This document shows, piece after piece, positions 32,400 through 44,100 of a DNA stretch of 64,000 nucleotides. A program made the position numbers and the translations under genes. Each line of letters starts with the position of its first letter. Within the stretch, counting starts at the first letter, position 1. Origin of the DNA: Kappaphycus alvarezii (Eukaryota; Rhodophyta; Florideophyceae; Gigartinales; Solieriaceae); NCBI GenBank assembly GCA_002205965.3, contig NADL03000488.1, positions 62,001-126,000 of the forward strand. Direction: 5' to 3'. The notes beneath the pieces were generated by a model, which had not been told where the DNA came from, did not search any database, and worked only from the letters and a program-made list of their open reading frames with translations.

Positions 32400-32725
32400 A
32401 GGAATTGTTTGGATCTGATTTAGAGAATGGGAAATAAGAGGACCTCATTGATTGTTAGTTTCTTGAGTATCTTTTGTTTAGAGTATATCGTCCACACAAA
32501 TTGTTTTTATGCATTTCCTGGTACCTTCTGTAGTTTTGTTCGGACTTTAGGGGTAGCCAAAAGTCTATATAAGCTGATTAAACTGCTTCCTCATAGAGAT
32601 TAAAAGCAAGTTGGCAGACAACTTCAAGCCAAGTCCTGAGTAGTAGGGAGTTGAAAGTCAACTTCAGACCCAAGAAATCTTTTCTACTACGCTGCTCACA
32701 GAGCATCAGTGGTAGACCCTGCCCC

Positions 32726-33338
32726 TTTCATACTTGATTGTAGCCCTCCCAACTCTCTTCCATATACACTCCTTTTTGTTCGTTCAACTATACCACGGTA
32801 GCACTTTTGTCTCTTGCAACACCTCCTTCTTGGGGTAGTTGGTTCTGAGTATCTCTTCTTCCGACGATTTACCCCTATCAGAAGCTTGCAAAAATTCCTC
32901 AGCCAGTGCGAGTTTTCGAGAAAGCTCTGCTGTACTCCCTTCTTTCCCAAGGGCGAGCCGTAGGGCTGCCAACCCAGATTCGGGCCACACCCCAGCACCA
33001 TTGATATAGTCCCATTCTCTTGCCGATCTGCGATCCTTTGACTTAAGATCGGAGACAAATGAAGCAATCGGAGCTTTGAAGATCTCCATGTGCGTAATGG
33101 GCACGTGCCGTCCTTGGTCAAATGTGCTTGCTTCACCGAAGAGCTTGAGGGAGTCGATTTCATTGACGACAGCGGTATAATCCGCACGTGTTGGCTCTGA
33201 TGCTCCCCACAACGTAAGTAGTTCCTTGAAGTCTCCATTCTTGTCGTTATTCCCGTTATAGCCCATGCCTTGGGCCTTGTTCAAAAGACGTTTGAAGATG
33301 TCACCGCCCTGTTCAAAGATGGAGGAAATTTCTCAAAA
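32726..33338 (-). pseudogene. Gag of minus YR element, N-terminal half
   Basis: The frame is open over about 185 codons from 33,338, with one TGA at 32,786-32,784. The protein is mostly helical and charged (NGDFKELLTLWGASEPTRAD, then LAALRLALGKEGSTAELSRK). No start ATG is evident close to the repeat end, so translation may begin inside the repeat. It sits directly after the 171-bp repeat, where the first ORF of a YR element is expected. I recognise no named domain; the Gag role is from context. Confidence 0.55.
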
Positions 33339-33339
33339 A

Positions 33340-33510
33340 GAGAAATATACATGAGGGAACAGAGGAAATGCTGCTCATTCCAGCTTCGGCTAGGAACATA
33401 AGAGAAGCTTTGCAGGCGCCCTTGCTACGACTGGGCTTCTGTAAGTCAAATTACAGGACAGCTCTACCCCCGAAACGCCTTCACACTTATACATGAATGT
33501 ACAGAAATTA
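33340..33510 (-). repeat. Upstream direct repeat of minus YR element
   Basis: It is the counterpart of 27,844-28,001 in the same orientation and marks the 5' end of the minus-strand element. It holds 17 bases (AAGTCAAATTACAGGAC or a shifted equivalent) that the other copy lacks. Confidence 0.85.
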
Positions 33511-34216
33511 ATAAAAAAAATTTCTTATCACATGAGTAAAACTCTATCCCGGAGAGACATCAGTGCTAAGAAATACAAATATTGAAGAAATCGAAGCTGC
33601 TGATTACTTTATGCTAATTTAGTACCATTTGTAAGGGAAAAAAAATCTAATACAGCTTATAGCTATGTTCAGTAGCCAAAAGCACAAAAACACGTTCATG
33701 AATAGTTTGAGGAGGCGCAAGGAAGAGCAAAACCTCTTGGGACAAAAGTATCATGTATGTATGCGTCTGTACTCTTATTTTCATTCCCGGACCACAGAAC
33801 CGAGATTATATTGCTAAAAGCACTTAACCATGTTTTATCGTACCATTTTTTTAAAAAGTTTGGAGAAATTCACTTTGTGTGGATGATTAAGGATATACAT
33901 AGTGGAAAAATAAGATAAAATAATCAAGCAAATAAATGTATTGAAATAAATTAAAAAAAGAAATGAGACCACGGCCACAGAGCGAAATGATTTAAAGTTC
34001 TTTCAAGAAAGTCATATAAATGATCGCGGTTGATATCTAAAGGTCACATAAGTTTACTCTTGAGGACTTTCCGTGCTTTGAGAACACATTAAACTTATTT
34101 TTCAAAGCATAAGATTTCACCGGGGAGGCATATCCTTCTCAACAGGGCATTGTGGGCCAACAGGGTAAACTGCGGAAAAATATTTCTCTGAGAAGAGTTT
34201 CCAGCCAATTCCGCAG
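33511..34216. other. AT-rich spacer, nothing supported
   Basis: No open frame of interest, no repeat of note. The composition rises in GC only after about 34,100. Confidence 0.5.
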
Positions 34217-34263
34217 CAGACAGAAAAATCCTGCACACAATTTGTGCAGGCTATTTCTGTCTG
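34217..34263. repeat. Strong 47-bp hairpin
   Basis: Outer arms CAGACAGAAA and TTTCTGTCTG and inner arms CCTGCACA and TGTGCAGG pair perfectly, separated by three unpaired bases on each side and closed by a five-base loop. As RNA this would be a stable stem with one internal loop. It lies about 110 bases before a coding-like remnant. Confidence 0.7.
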
Positions 34264-34328
34264 TCACACGCAGAGCACTCTTATCCTTATACTCTCCCGC
34301 CCTTTAAAGAGTACTCCCCTCCCCATTG

Positions 34329-35050
34329 AAACGGCTTCTGGTACCGCCTTTTACCATTTTTTTCACCCACCAACATGGTTACAAAATCTATCAAACGTCA
34401 GCAATCTTGGACGTCCTCGCCACAGACGATGATTTACAGGGCAAGATTCGAAAGATTGGCAAAATCGTCAACCGTGGAGTGGGGGTCGAGCTGGTGATTT
34501 TGGGACTTATCTATAGCCAGAAAGATGTCCGCCATTCAGACAAGAAGAGCATGGCAGTAATGGATGCTGGGGTGCCGGCGATCTACCTTACACACGACGA
34601 TCTCATCGCCAAGCGGAAACTACTTGAAGATGAGCGACGCAAAGAGGCGGAGGACAGAGTCAAACGTGCCGCTGAGAAGGCGGAGAGAGAAATAGAGAAG
34701 AAGTAAGCGCAGAAAGCGAAGCAGGCTGAGAAGCAGAATCTTAAAGTAGTCAAAGCTATGACCAAAGCTGCGAAGACCCGAAAAAAATGCTAGGAAGCCC
34801 GTGTGAAAAACATAGGCACAAAATGGTACATGGGATGACGCCATTCTCAATCGCACATAACTCGTGGGAATGATTCTTGGGAATATGTCGAAGCTGTCGG
34901 GGGAAATGACGGTATCGGAGGAGGCCGCGACGACCCTCATGCAGTTGGCCACAACTGAAAACATTGCCGCTGGATATGCAATGAAGTCCCAGAGCATCGT
35001 ACCCAAGAGAGTGTTGGTGATCAAAGTATTTTGGAAGATCCCAATCATTC
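34329..35050 (+). pseudogene. Coding-like remnant, coiled-coil Lys/Glu-rich, possibly transposase tail
   Basis: A frame of about 126 codons contains LATDDDLQGKIRKIGKIVNR, then IYLTHDDLIAKRKLLEDERR and a Lys/Glu/Ala-rich helix ending at a TAA at 34,704. The frame goes on after the stop (KAKQAEKQNLKVVKAMTKAA). A second protein-like stretch follows at about 34,870-35,030 (MILGNMSKLSGEMTVSEEAA). The YLTHDDLIAKRK plus basic helix pattern recalls the C-terminal tails of fungal CENP-B/pogo-type transposases, but the DDE core is not present and the match is by impression only. It may be another transposon-borne protein. Confidence 0.3.
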
Positions 35051-35124
35051 TATTTTTTCAGTTAAATTCAAAGAGCAGAACTTTGCCCCAATTTAACCTG
35101 GGGCCACCCGTAAACATTTAAATG

Positions 35125-38100
35125 AAGCCTTTTGTTCATACTTCGACTGTCTCTCGTTTTGGTGCCCATTCGTCCAGATATTCTCGTATCCAATACGCAA
35201 CTTCGAGAGCTCTAATTAGAAACAAAAATTAGTATAATTGGAATTATACTTTATGCGATACTGCCGCTGTAATAAATCCGCCCGATAACGCCCTGTTGAG
35301 AAGGGTATATTCTTGAAATAAAGAAATTGCAGAAGCTCCAGCCCCGCCGTGGTCTGATACCGGAAAGAATGTGTTCTCTAAAACATACAAAAGGTATTTA
35401 AAAGCAATTTAAACGCTCGAGATAAACCGTATGAGTTTTCTTCATCTTTTATTGATAACTTTGAAGTATTATCAAGGCTTCACTACAGGAATGATTTCCT
35501 TAAAATATCAAATATTGTTGCACGAAAGTTCAATGGTTCATCAGAAAAATTAAATTTCTGGTAGTGTTTGCCTTTAAAGGACTAATGATGCGAGTAAATA
35601 CTTCAATTTACAGCTGAGTATGCCGATGTACTGCTGTATATTCGCTTCTCCACCAGAATTTTATATGAGCTATGTCTGCGAATGTCTTCTACCGATCTAG
35701 AAAAACGAAAATAGAACTCACCTAGCTAAATAGCAGCAGCACTCACGTCAGATGTTGGTTACATAAGGATTTTGCTTCAAAAATACCTCACCTCATTGTA
35801 GTTGATTGACAATTATAACTCAAGAAAGTTATGTCATGTGAAAGTAAATCGTAAAAAACTTACGAAAAAGGGAATAACTATATATATTTTCAATTTATTT
35901 CTCCTTTACCGGTCGTTCGTTTGGGACTCTACGTTGTAGCCCAAGGGAAATCTTTTAACTTAATGACTGTACAGATCATATTGCCAGATATTCATCAATA
36001 AATAATTAAAAGATAATTAATCAAACCAATGACTGATCATCTCGTAAGATTCGGTTGGGACGCAATTTTTGAGTCCACGAATAATAACTGCACCTCTATA
36101 TTATTAATACTTGAGCTGTAGAACAATATGACTTCAAAAAGTAGTGCCGTCATATTAAGGAACTCGGTTGACTCCAGAATAAACATTTGCGCACGGAAGT
36201 GGGAATAATATTTTAGAAAATTGTTGCGCAGATGAATTCAAGACAAAAAAGGCAGATGAGAAAAATATAAAAGAAAAATGCACTCAAAGAAAGGGTTGTC
36301 GGGATAATTATGCCTGTTAACTGGATATAAGTTTTTCTGTAAAGTTCTTTGAGTACAATATCTCCATTGCATAATAATTGAAAATGATAACACTAGTACT
36401 AAGACTATTGACGATTAATTGATTTTAATATATTCCAGCAGCAAAAATAGGAACATGATAAAATTTTAGGGAATAATAAAAGTCACGAGAACTTTCAATA
36501 TATATGTTTCCTGATAATATTGGGGCTCCATTTACTCCCTTCAAAAACAATCTGAATGTAATTCTACCTGAATTTCGTACCAGCTCTATATCCCTATTAA
36601 TTGAGAGGGAGAGCATTCTATTTTCTGCAATCACAAAATGAACAACCTTATAGTCATATTTAATATCAGTTGAAAACTAGTAGTTTATGGAAGGTATGTG
36701 ATACTGAGAAATTATAAGAGTTTGGGAGTTAAACCGTGGAAACTGATTGTTAGAAGAAAGTTAAAAGCTTTTTGAACAAACAAATTTTTTCAATCATCTC
36801 AATATAATGCAAAAACTGGTGACAATCTAACAGGATACAATGGATTGCCATAAATCAGATGTTTAGAGGGAATATAAATGTTACATCATCATGAAGAATA
36901 AAAGCGTTTTGGGAGTTAGTCCATGGACAGAAAAATTATCATAGAGTAATGGAATTTATATTACTTGAAACGAAAAAAAATGAATAAATTTTTTTCTCTT
37001 TTCGAAACGAATATCCAAATGAGTTAAAACATATTTTTGAGATGTCTTTTCTAACATGGTAACAAAGAAAAGTACGAAGTGAATTATAATTATGAAGGGA
37101 AGAAAAAGCTTATACCAACCCAGAAATGGTTTTCAAACTAATTTTTTATAAGACGAAAAATCTAAAGGGAAATTCTTACTTCTTATTCACTTGTTAGCAA
37201 GTAAATCTTCCCAAATATGTCAAAAACATGTTTAGGCGCAGTAAAAAATTTCTACACAATAATATTTCATCTTATTCATGCCTATATTTGTCCGTAGAGA
37301 TTGGTTTCTATGCTCACTTAACTCTATCTACTAGAAAATCCTCTAAGCCTGGAAAGAATATTTCATCACCTATTTGGATGAATTGTACCCAGCGATATTC
37401 TACACAAACCTTTGTTGCCTACCGAAATGTTGTCTATACAGATTATTAAGCTAAAAAAATATTATCGCAATTATTTATATTTCAAATTATTGAACATATT
37501 GGTCTGAACAATAAAGCAGCGAGAAATATTTCAGTTTTACTTAGATACTTTTTTTTAAAAGTATATTTGCGAAATTTTTTTTGTACGAAGATGAAGATCA
37601 TATAGCTGTGAATTGATTATTGTTTAAATATGGGGTCTAATTTGTAATTATTTTAGAGCAATTGATTGAACTTATTTTCAAAAAAAAAGATTAGGACTAT
37701 TATGAAAATTTAATTCAATCTTTAAAACAATAGTTCAGATACCTTATTCAAAATCGCATACATAATCATATATACCTCATTTACAAAAGAGTTGATATTT
37801 TGAACGATGAAAAATAGTTTTTTTCTAGTGGCTACATTAAGTTTTAGTCACGAGCTTTATTATTCAAGTTTAAATGAAGGGATTGTTTCGCAATTAACTT
37901 AAACTTATCATAATGATCTAGACTTTTCGATGATGGAATACTATCAATTATGCTTTTTATCTCATTTTTTTATGTAAAAAATTGCTTCTTTCGATTCAAT
38001 CCAGCAGACTTTCTTGTTCAATATTTACTAATGAAATTATGGCATAAAATTTATCTATACATTTATATGTAATTTAAGCATGTAATAATATTTATTTAAA

Positions 38101-41100
38101 AGGATTTCTATATATCTACTCTCAGACTTATAACTACACTATATCTTGCAGTAAAGATTAAACAATTTGGCGCAAAAATAGAGCTTCAACTGATAGTTAG
38201 ACATAAATATGATATTGAACGTAATGAATGATCAGACGCAAAGTAGCAAATGGGTTGAAAGTGTACTCAATGCCATCGGTAACTTTAGTTAACATTTGTA
38301 TGTTTTCCCGAATATAATAATTTATCAAGTTGAGTCAAAATAGTTCCACCCAGCCACTACCAATATTCTTCAAAAGTTATAATAAAATGCTATTCGACCG
38401 AAACGTAATCTGTAATGGGCAAGTTCCTTCATATCTATCTCCTTACAGAAAAAAATTGGCTAGATTCATTTACGCTGACAGCTTGAGCAAATTCTTCCAG
38501 TAGTTAGAGCTCATAGAGGTTCCTCAAAGAGTCTGTAGAGTTTTTTAAGCTCTGAGGGAGCTAAATGATCAGCAGCATAGCAATAAAAGTCTTAAACCCC
38601 AGGAAACGTACGATACAAGTAATGAAAATAATGCAATTTTTTCTTGCAGAGAGGAAGCGTAAGAAATTTTCATTGGGCCTTTAACGGAATTTAGGAGGTA
38701 CAAGGCATGAAATAATTTTTAGTTATGATTGAAAATTTTGAGCATGTTCCTCAGAAAAGAAACGAAAATGTGTGACCTAGATTAGGGCTGTGAATGGACA
38801 GGTAATTAGTAAAGGAAGCGATTGCTTAGTTCTTTTCTAGCAAATTCAAAATAATTTCACAGATTGAAGCCAGTTAGGGTGAAGAAGACATTAAGGTAAA
38901 TGGTTCATTGTTGTTTTTAATTGAAAACTAGATTGATGAAAAAATGGAGCATAATTCGCTAGATGAAAAATGTTACGAAGTATAAAGAGTGCTAATTTGG
39001 CTCGAAAGATGAAGAAACTCAAATGAAAATATCCATAACCAAAGTAGGTAGAAGCTTCGGAAAACGGATACCCAAAGTTCACAAAAATAAATCGAGCTTG
39101 GTTTTATTTAGTTTACTGTTCCGCTCACAAGGCTTTACGGATTTTTCTATTTAAAATAACCACAAAAAATTTTGAAAGTATACTTATAGCTTTCCGGGTA
39201 GCACCATATCTAATCCCCTAATTGAAATTAGTTCGAAACTTGCTTCCAAATTTTTTGCTTCCCAACAACCAATCAGGCTGTTAGTGTTCATTTAAAAGAT
39301 TACAGTATATTATTTACTACTATATGTGATTCAGATCTACTTTGACGGAGAAAATTTGACTTATTTAGCACTGAATTTATATGCTTTATGGTACAGTATG
39401 ATTTAAATATTGTTTAAAGAGACTCTAGAACAGTAATTATTGCTTTAAAGACTTTTCTGTATTCCTTGAGGTTTTGGTCAAAAATATTTTATAATAGCAT
39501 CTTAATCGTGAATATTTTTCTAAGGATAACACAAAACAATGATATAATTGCTCTTACCATATATGTTTAATCTCCCAAAAATGGTACTTCGTATGAATAA
39601 TCAAAGGTTTGCACGTTCTCTTATAAAAGTTATACGAAAAAATCTATTTATACCATTGAAAATTTTAAGTGATGTACAAAAGTTCTCGAGTACGTGTCGC
39701 ATTTAGCAATTGACATAATATAGACCTTATATTGGTGCCTATAAAAACTAAGCTAGATTTTGATAAGCCAATGCCGTATAATTCAGCGATGTGTTTCTTT
39801 CTGCATTTTTATTCGATTCTATTTTGAAGATTCGTCTAAATGATGCAACAATGCAGGGTTGAACTTTTTTAAGAAGTTTCGCTTTAGTATGAATGTTTCC
39901 TAACTCAAAAAAATTTCGAAACTTCTGGTTATTACACAGATATATAAAAGATAATCTATTCCCCAATTTTAATGGGTATTTAAACGTTTTCGAAATAAAT
40001 AAATATAGAAAGAACCGATTTCGAATACTTACATGCACTAGTATTAGGGGTCGTCAGACAAATCAACATACGTTCATCTGGCGAAGCCAGGCTCTTGGAA
40101 CCAAAATTAAGAAAGATATGGCAAGTTCACTTAACTTAAATATGAAAAATGAAGTAGAGAAGATGTTAGATCATTGAGAAAAGAGTCCATTTTCATACAG
40201 ATCGCCTATATAACTACGTATATGTAACCAAAATTACTGAAATATTTGAAATTATGTCAAAAGCTTTACTTTTTTTAATAATACGAATTGCATTCATTTT
40301 CCTCTTGTTTCGGGTAGCTCTGAAAACGAATTTCTCGAGTTTACTTCCCTTAAATATTTCAGAAATAAATATAATATTCGTCATTGCTACCAAATCATGA
40401 AAGTAGATGTGTACGTTCCTTTAATTTTCATAAAACCAGCTGCAAAGAAGAATATTCACATTTCCTTATTACAAAAATAGCTCAAAACATGGTAGTTGTC
40501 AATAGATGGCTTGACTAGAATTTGCAAGTATTAATTTTTTTAGAGTTACATTTAATTTGCATATGTAAGTGGAAAATACGAGGCACTTACACAGAGTTGT
40601 TCTGAAAAATACAAAAGCAACTAATCTTCAAAACTTAAAAATTATGAAGATAGGTTTTAATATTCTCGTATTTATTTGTTCAGCAGGTCCTAAAACCAAG
40701 ACAAAAACCTCTCCGATCTTAAGGCTCTTTTTGATAAGAAAATGTTTTAAATTAATTTAAAGATTGACCATTATTTTTCAAGCTGGAAAAAATCCTTGGC
40801 TAATAGTTGCAATTTTAATCCAGTTTCTTTCAGAAATAATCTTCACATCTCCTTGAATTTAAATTTGTTTATTGTTTTTAGGAAGGTTTACTTTTTTGCT
40901 TTTTTTGTATCCATTGAGCAAATGTTTATGGTTTCACTGTAAAACATAACTTTACTTTTAAAATTGAGAATGATTAACTCGATCATATGAAAATGACTCT
41001 CGGCACTACTTCTTATAACCCTGAGAAAAATCTCTGAATCTATCATATTAAGGACAATGACAATGAGGTAGAAAATTAATGCAAACCGGTTCTTCTCATA

Positions 41101-44100
41101 AATTACTGGAACAAAATGAACTTTAAAATCCATAAAAGAGCTCCTAAATGATTATGTAATAGGTTAAAAACATTTATTTGCCTCACATAGTCTTATTTCG
41201 GCAATTTTATGTACGAAGAATATTGATGAGGATTAATAAAAGCATTATGAAATCATCAGGAAGTGATGGCGTTAAATTTTATGCAGAAGTAAAGAGAGCG
41301 CGAATTAAACCGCTTGGTAGAAGAAGAATGATATGGGCCAGGAAGATTTGAATAGAAGCGTTAGTGCATCCAAGGGTTGTCAATTTGTTCCGCCGATACA
41401 GTAGAGGTGATGACGCCCAAATCTGCGGTGGTTACGGTCAAAAACGCTAACTTGCGGCCAGAATTGGCAAAAAACAAATAAAATGACTGCTTTCGCCCGT
41501 ACTAATTCTAACGCTCATATTATCCCGAAAAAATTCGAAAAGAAGCACAAAAGCAGCAGAAAATAATAAATAAGTCAAAATATTTTCAAAACTCTAGTTT
41601 TCCATGTTTTAGCATTATCTAGACTATCTATAATTTTTTTCGTCTCCAAACTTCCTGCTTTGTGTCCTCTTTTGCTAGTTTACCCCTTTAAAGCCAAAAA
41701 ATTTCTCATAATTCATATATACTCTATGAGGACATTATTACACTCCTAAATTATTTCGCCTTAGTTTTTGCATCTAAAGTTGAAAACGTTTGGTCGCACA
41801 AGCCGAGAATTCTTTTGATTAAAAGTCTTTTCAGCTTTTGAAAATATAAAAATGTACTTAATGGTGGCTCAAATCCTTCCAAATACCTATTTTAGCTCAG
41901 TAGTGAAGTTCTTAGCCCATAAGTTTAAGTACAACTTCCGCCCAGCCTGCTTCTCCATTAATAATTTCCCTAGCTTCAAGAGGCTAAATATTTCTTCAGT
42001 GTAATTAAATACGGATGCAGAAACCATAGTCCTGTGTGATTCTATCAATTCAACGGTTGCCTGATTAAAGCCGAACTGGTAACATCTTTCTGGAGAATTG
42101 ATTGAAGTACTCTCTCTCTCCATTCCTACATATTCTCTTTTTGAAATAAAATGTTACTGCCATGCACTTCTCCAATGATAAAATTAAGTTTGTTTATCTT
42201 ATTTAAATTATAGCACATTATTAGGGCGTCTTCTGTGCTGCGGATATATGATTTCAGAACTTTTAGAGAATTGCCGGTATTTAAAGTTCCAGGAAGACCT
42301 TGCGTGCAATTCATAGATTTAAAAAAGCCAGCTGTTTTCCTTGCGGAGGCTATTAGTAACATTAATTACATTCTACTGATAGTGATCACCTTCAGCGGAT
42401 TCAAAACTTTGAAGCGAACTTGCTCTATTAGCATCTTTGAAAATCACATAACTTCGAGTGAGCCTTTGCATTGTTTTTAATTGTTTCTCTGACTAGATCA
42501 ATGCTTTCCCTGCTAATTGCGTTTTTGGAACTAGAATTGAGAAAATATTTATAATACGCTCTTCGCGATATCTTTTAAACTTTGAACTGTATGAATAGAA
42601 TCAAAGAATAATTCGGTGTGAAAATTTTGATTCTGTTGCAAACAATGTCAACTAGGTGGCCCAGTATATGACGTATAATTTATCTTAGATCCATGAAATT
42701 AAAATCTTATCTATTACCTTTATATTATTCAAATCGTGTGAAAAATTAATTATCGTATAAATTGCATTATCTTGCCAAGTACCAACCCGCCAAAGGTAAC
42801 GCATAGAAAAAATAGGGACGCCTAAATTCAATAAATTTCGTTTATTCTACAGAAGAATAAAGATGGTATTCAGACGATGGAGGAACAATGTTCCCCCAAA
42901 TACAAAAAGGTAGGCTACTTCTTGCTTGATTTCATTATTATCCAATTTATTGACATAATGTGTTATTGCAACGAAAAAGTTAAAATTCGCAGAAGTACGA
43001 ATATAGGAAAAATTAAATCAAACCTTCTACTTCTATTCTAAAATCTAAACTGGTAAATTTTAGTATATCAATTTTTCTGTAACGTTAGATGGAATTAAAT
43101 TAGTCTATATCGTATGAAATATTTGATAAGAAGAAAACAAAAACTTCTGTTTCTTTTTAAGTAAGAGACTTTTCCAATACAATTGAATGAGATTTTTTTC
43201 CAGAAATTTTATTTATCTGTAAAAGTAACTTTATTATACAAAACTTGTCTTCGGAGCTATCTTTGATTAAAATTCTCACCTCCTTATCAGTTCATTGACA
43301 GCATTGGGTATATTTTATCGTAATTTCAGTAAAACAAGGGAAGCTCGAAGGTATGCTTAACCGTAATGAAAAGTTAGATGGTTAAAAATAAAATGGACTA
43401 AAAAAGTAAGCGAAACAACCCTCCTTTATATCATTTTACAATCATGAGAGACAAAAGCGTGCTCATCTTAAACTTATTTTGGATCAAATTTACAAAGTTT
43501 GAAATTTTCAACTTTTTAAAAAGAAATTACTTTACATAAGCCGTTTCCAGATGTATCATAACTTCCAAAAATTCGCAATAAATGAAGTAAATCTTTCTAC
43601 TTAGCTACAAATGGATGAATCGAGCGAGGGCACGTATTAGTTTTTCGGTCAGTAGAAACAAATAGAACTTTTAAATTGTAATAACTTTATGCTCATTGAT
43701 TACCGTTATGGCAATTACGAAACATTTTTGTAATAGAAAAAATTGAAGTTGATTTAGTTTAAAATTCTATAATTTTTACAGCAATAAAAAAAATATTTGT
43801 TACTTCTGTATATTGCTGATTATCTCTTGAAGCGTAAAATATGCCTTTTTATCTGGAACATATCTATATGAAGAATTTGTCGATCGCAAGATGATAAAAT
43901 TTGTCTTTCTAAGCAACAACTCAGGCGCTAGCTGATTATCAATTCAAATAGCCTATTCGAGTAAACTCACAATTTGTTTAGGAATCCTCTTTGTTTTCGC
44001 AACCAAAAACATGTTCCAATTTCGGCAACCCTAACTTCGTGCACAATCTAGTGATCTGGATGGAAATAAAATATGTTCCACATTATAAGTACCTCCCCAT

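Larger units (their letters stand above)
31710..32725 (+). mobile_element. About 992-bp insertion flanked by 12-bp duplication
   Basis: AGAACCTGCCCC at 31,710-31,721 and AGACCCTGCCCC at 32,714-32,725 flank this block. Skipping the block and one copy joins the two gag halves of the minus-strand YR element in phase. The insert has its own TATA-like sequence 8 bases from its left end, a C-rich leader, an acidic ORF and a small second ORF, all on the plus strand. I see no terminal inverted repeats, LTRs or poly-A. Its class is unknown. Confidence 0.55.
27844..33510 (-). mobile_element. Second tyrosine-recombinase retrotransposon, minus strand, interrupted
   Basis: Reading the minus strand from 33,510 there is a 171-bp repeat, gag, RT-RNase H, tyrosine recombinase and a second copy of the repeat. 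Its proteins differ clearly from those of the plus-strand element (for example RCIALPFGWGRS-type against RCIALPFGWKLS), so it is a separate family. Without two later insertions it would be about 4.6 kb. The frames carry stops and some shifts. The two families lie tail to tail, 191 bp apart. Confidence 0.8.

Noticed and set aside
41887-42480. Three open frames of about 80 codons on both strands
   Set aside because: Overlapping frames on opposite strands without conserved motifs in AT-rich sequence are expected by chance.
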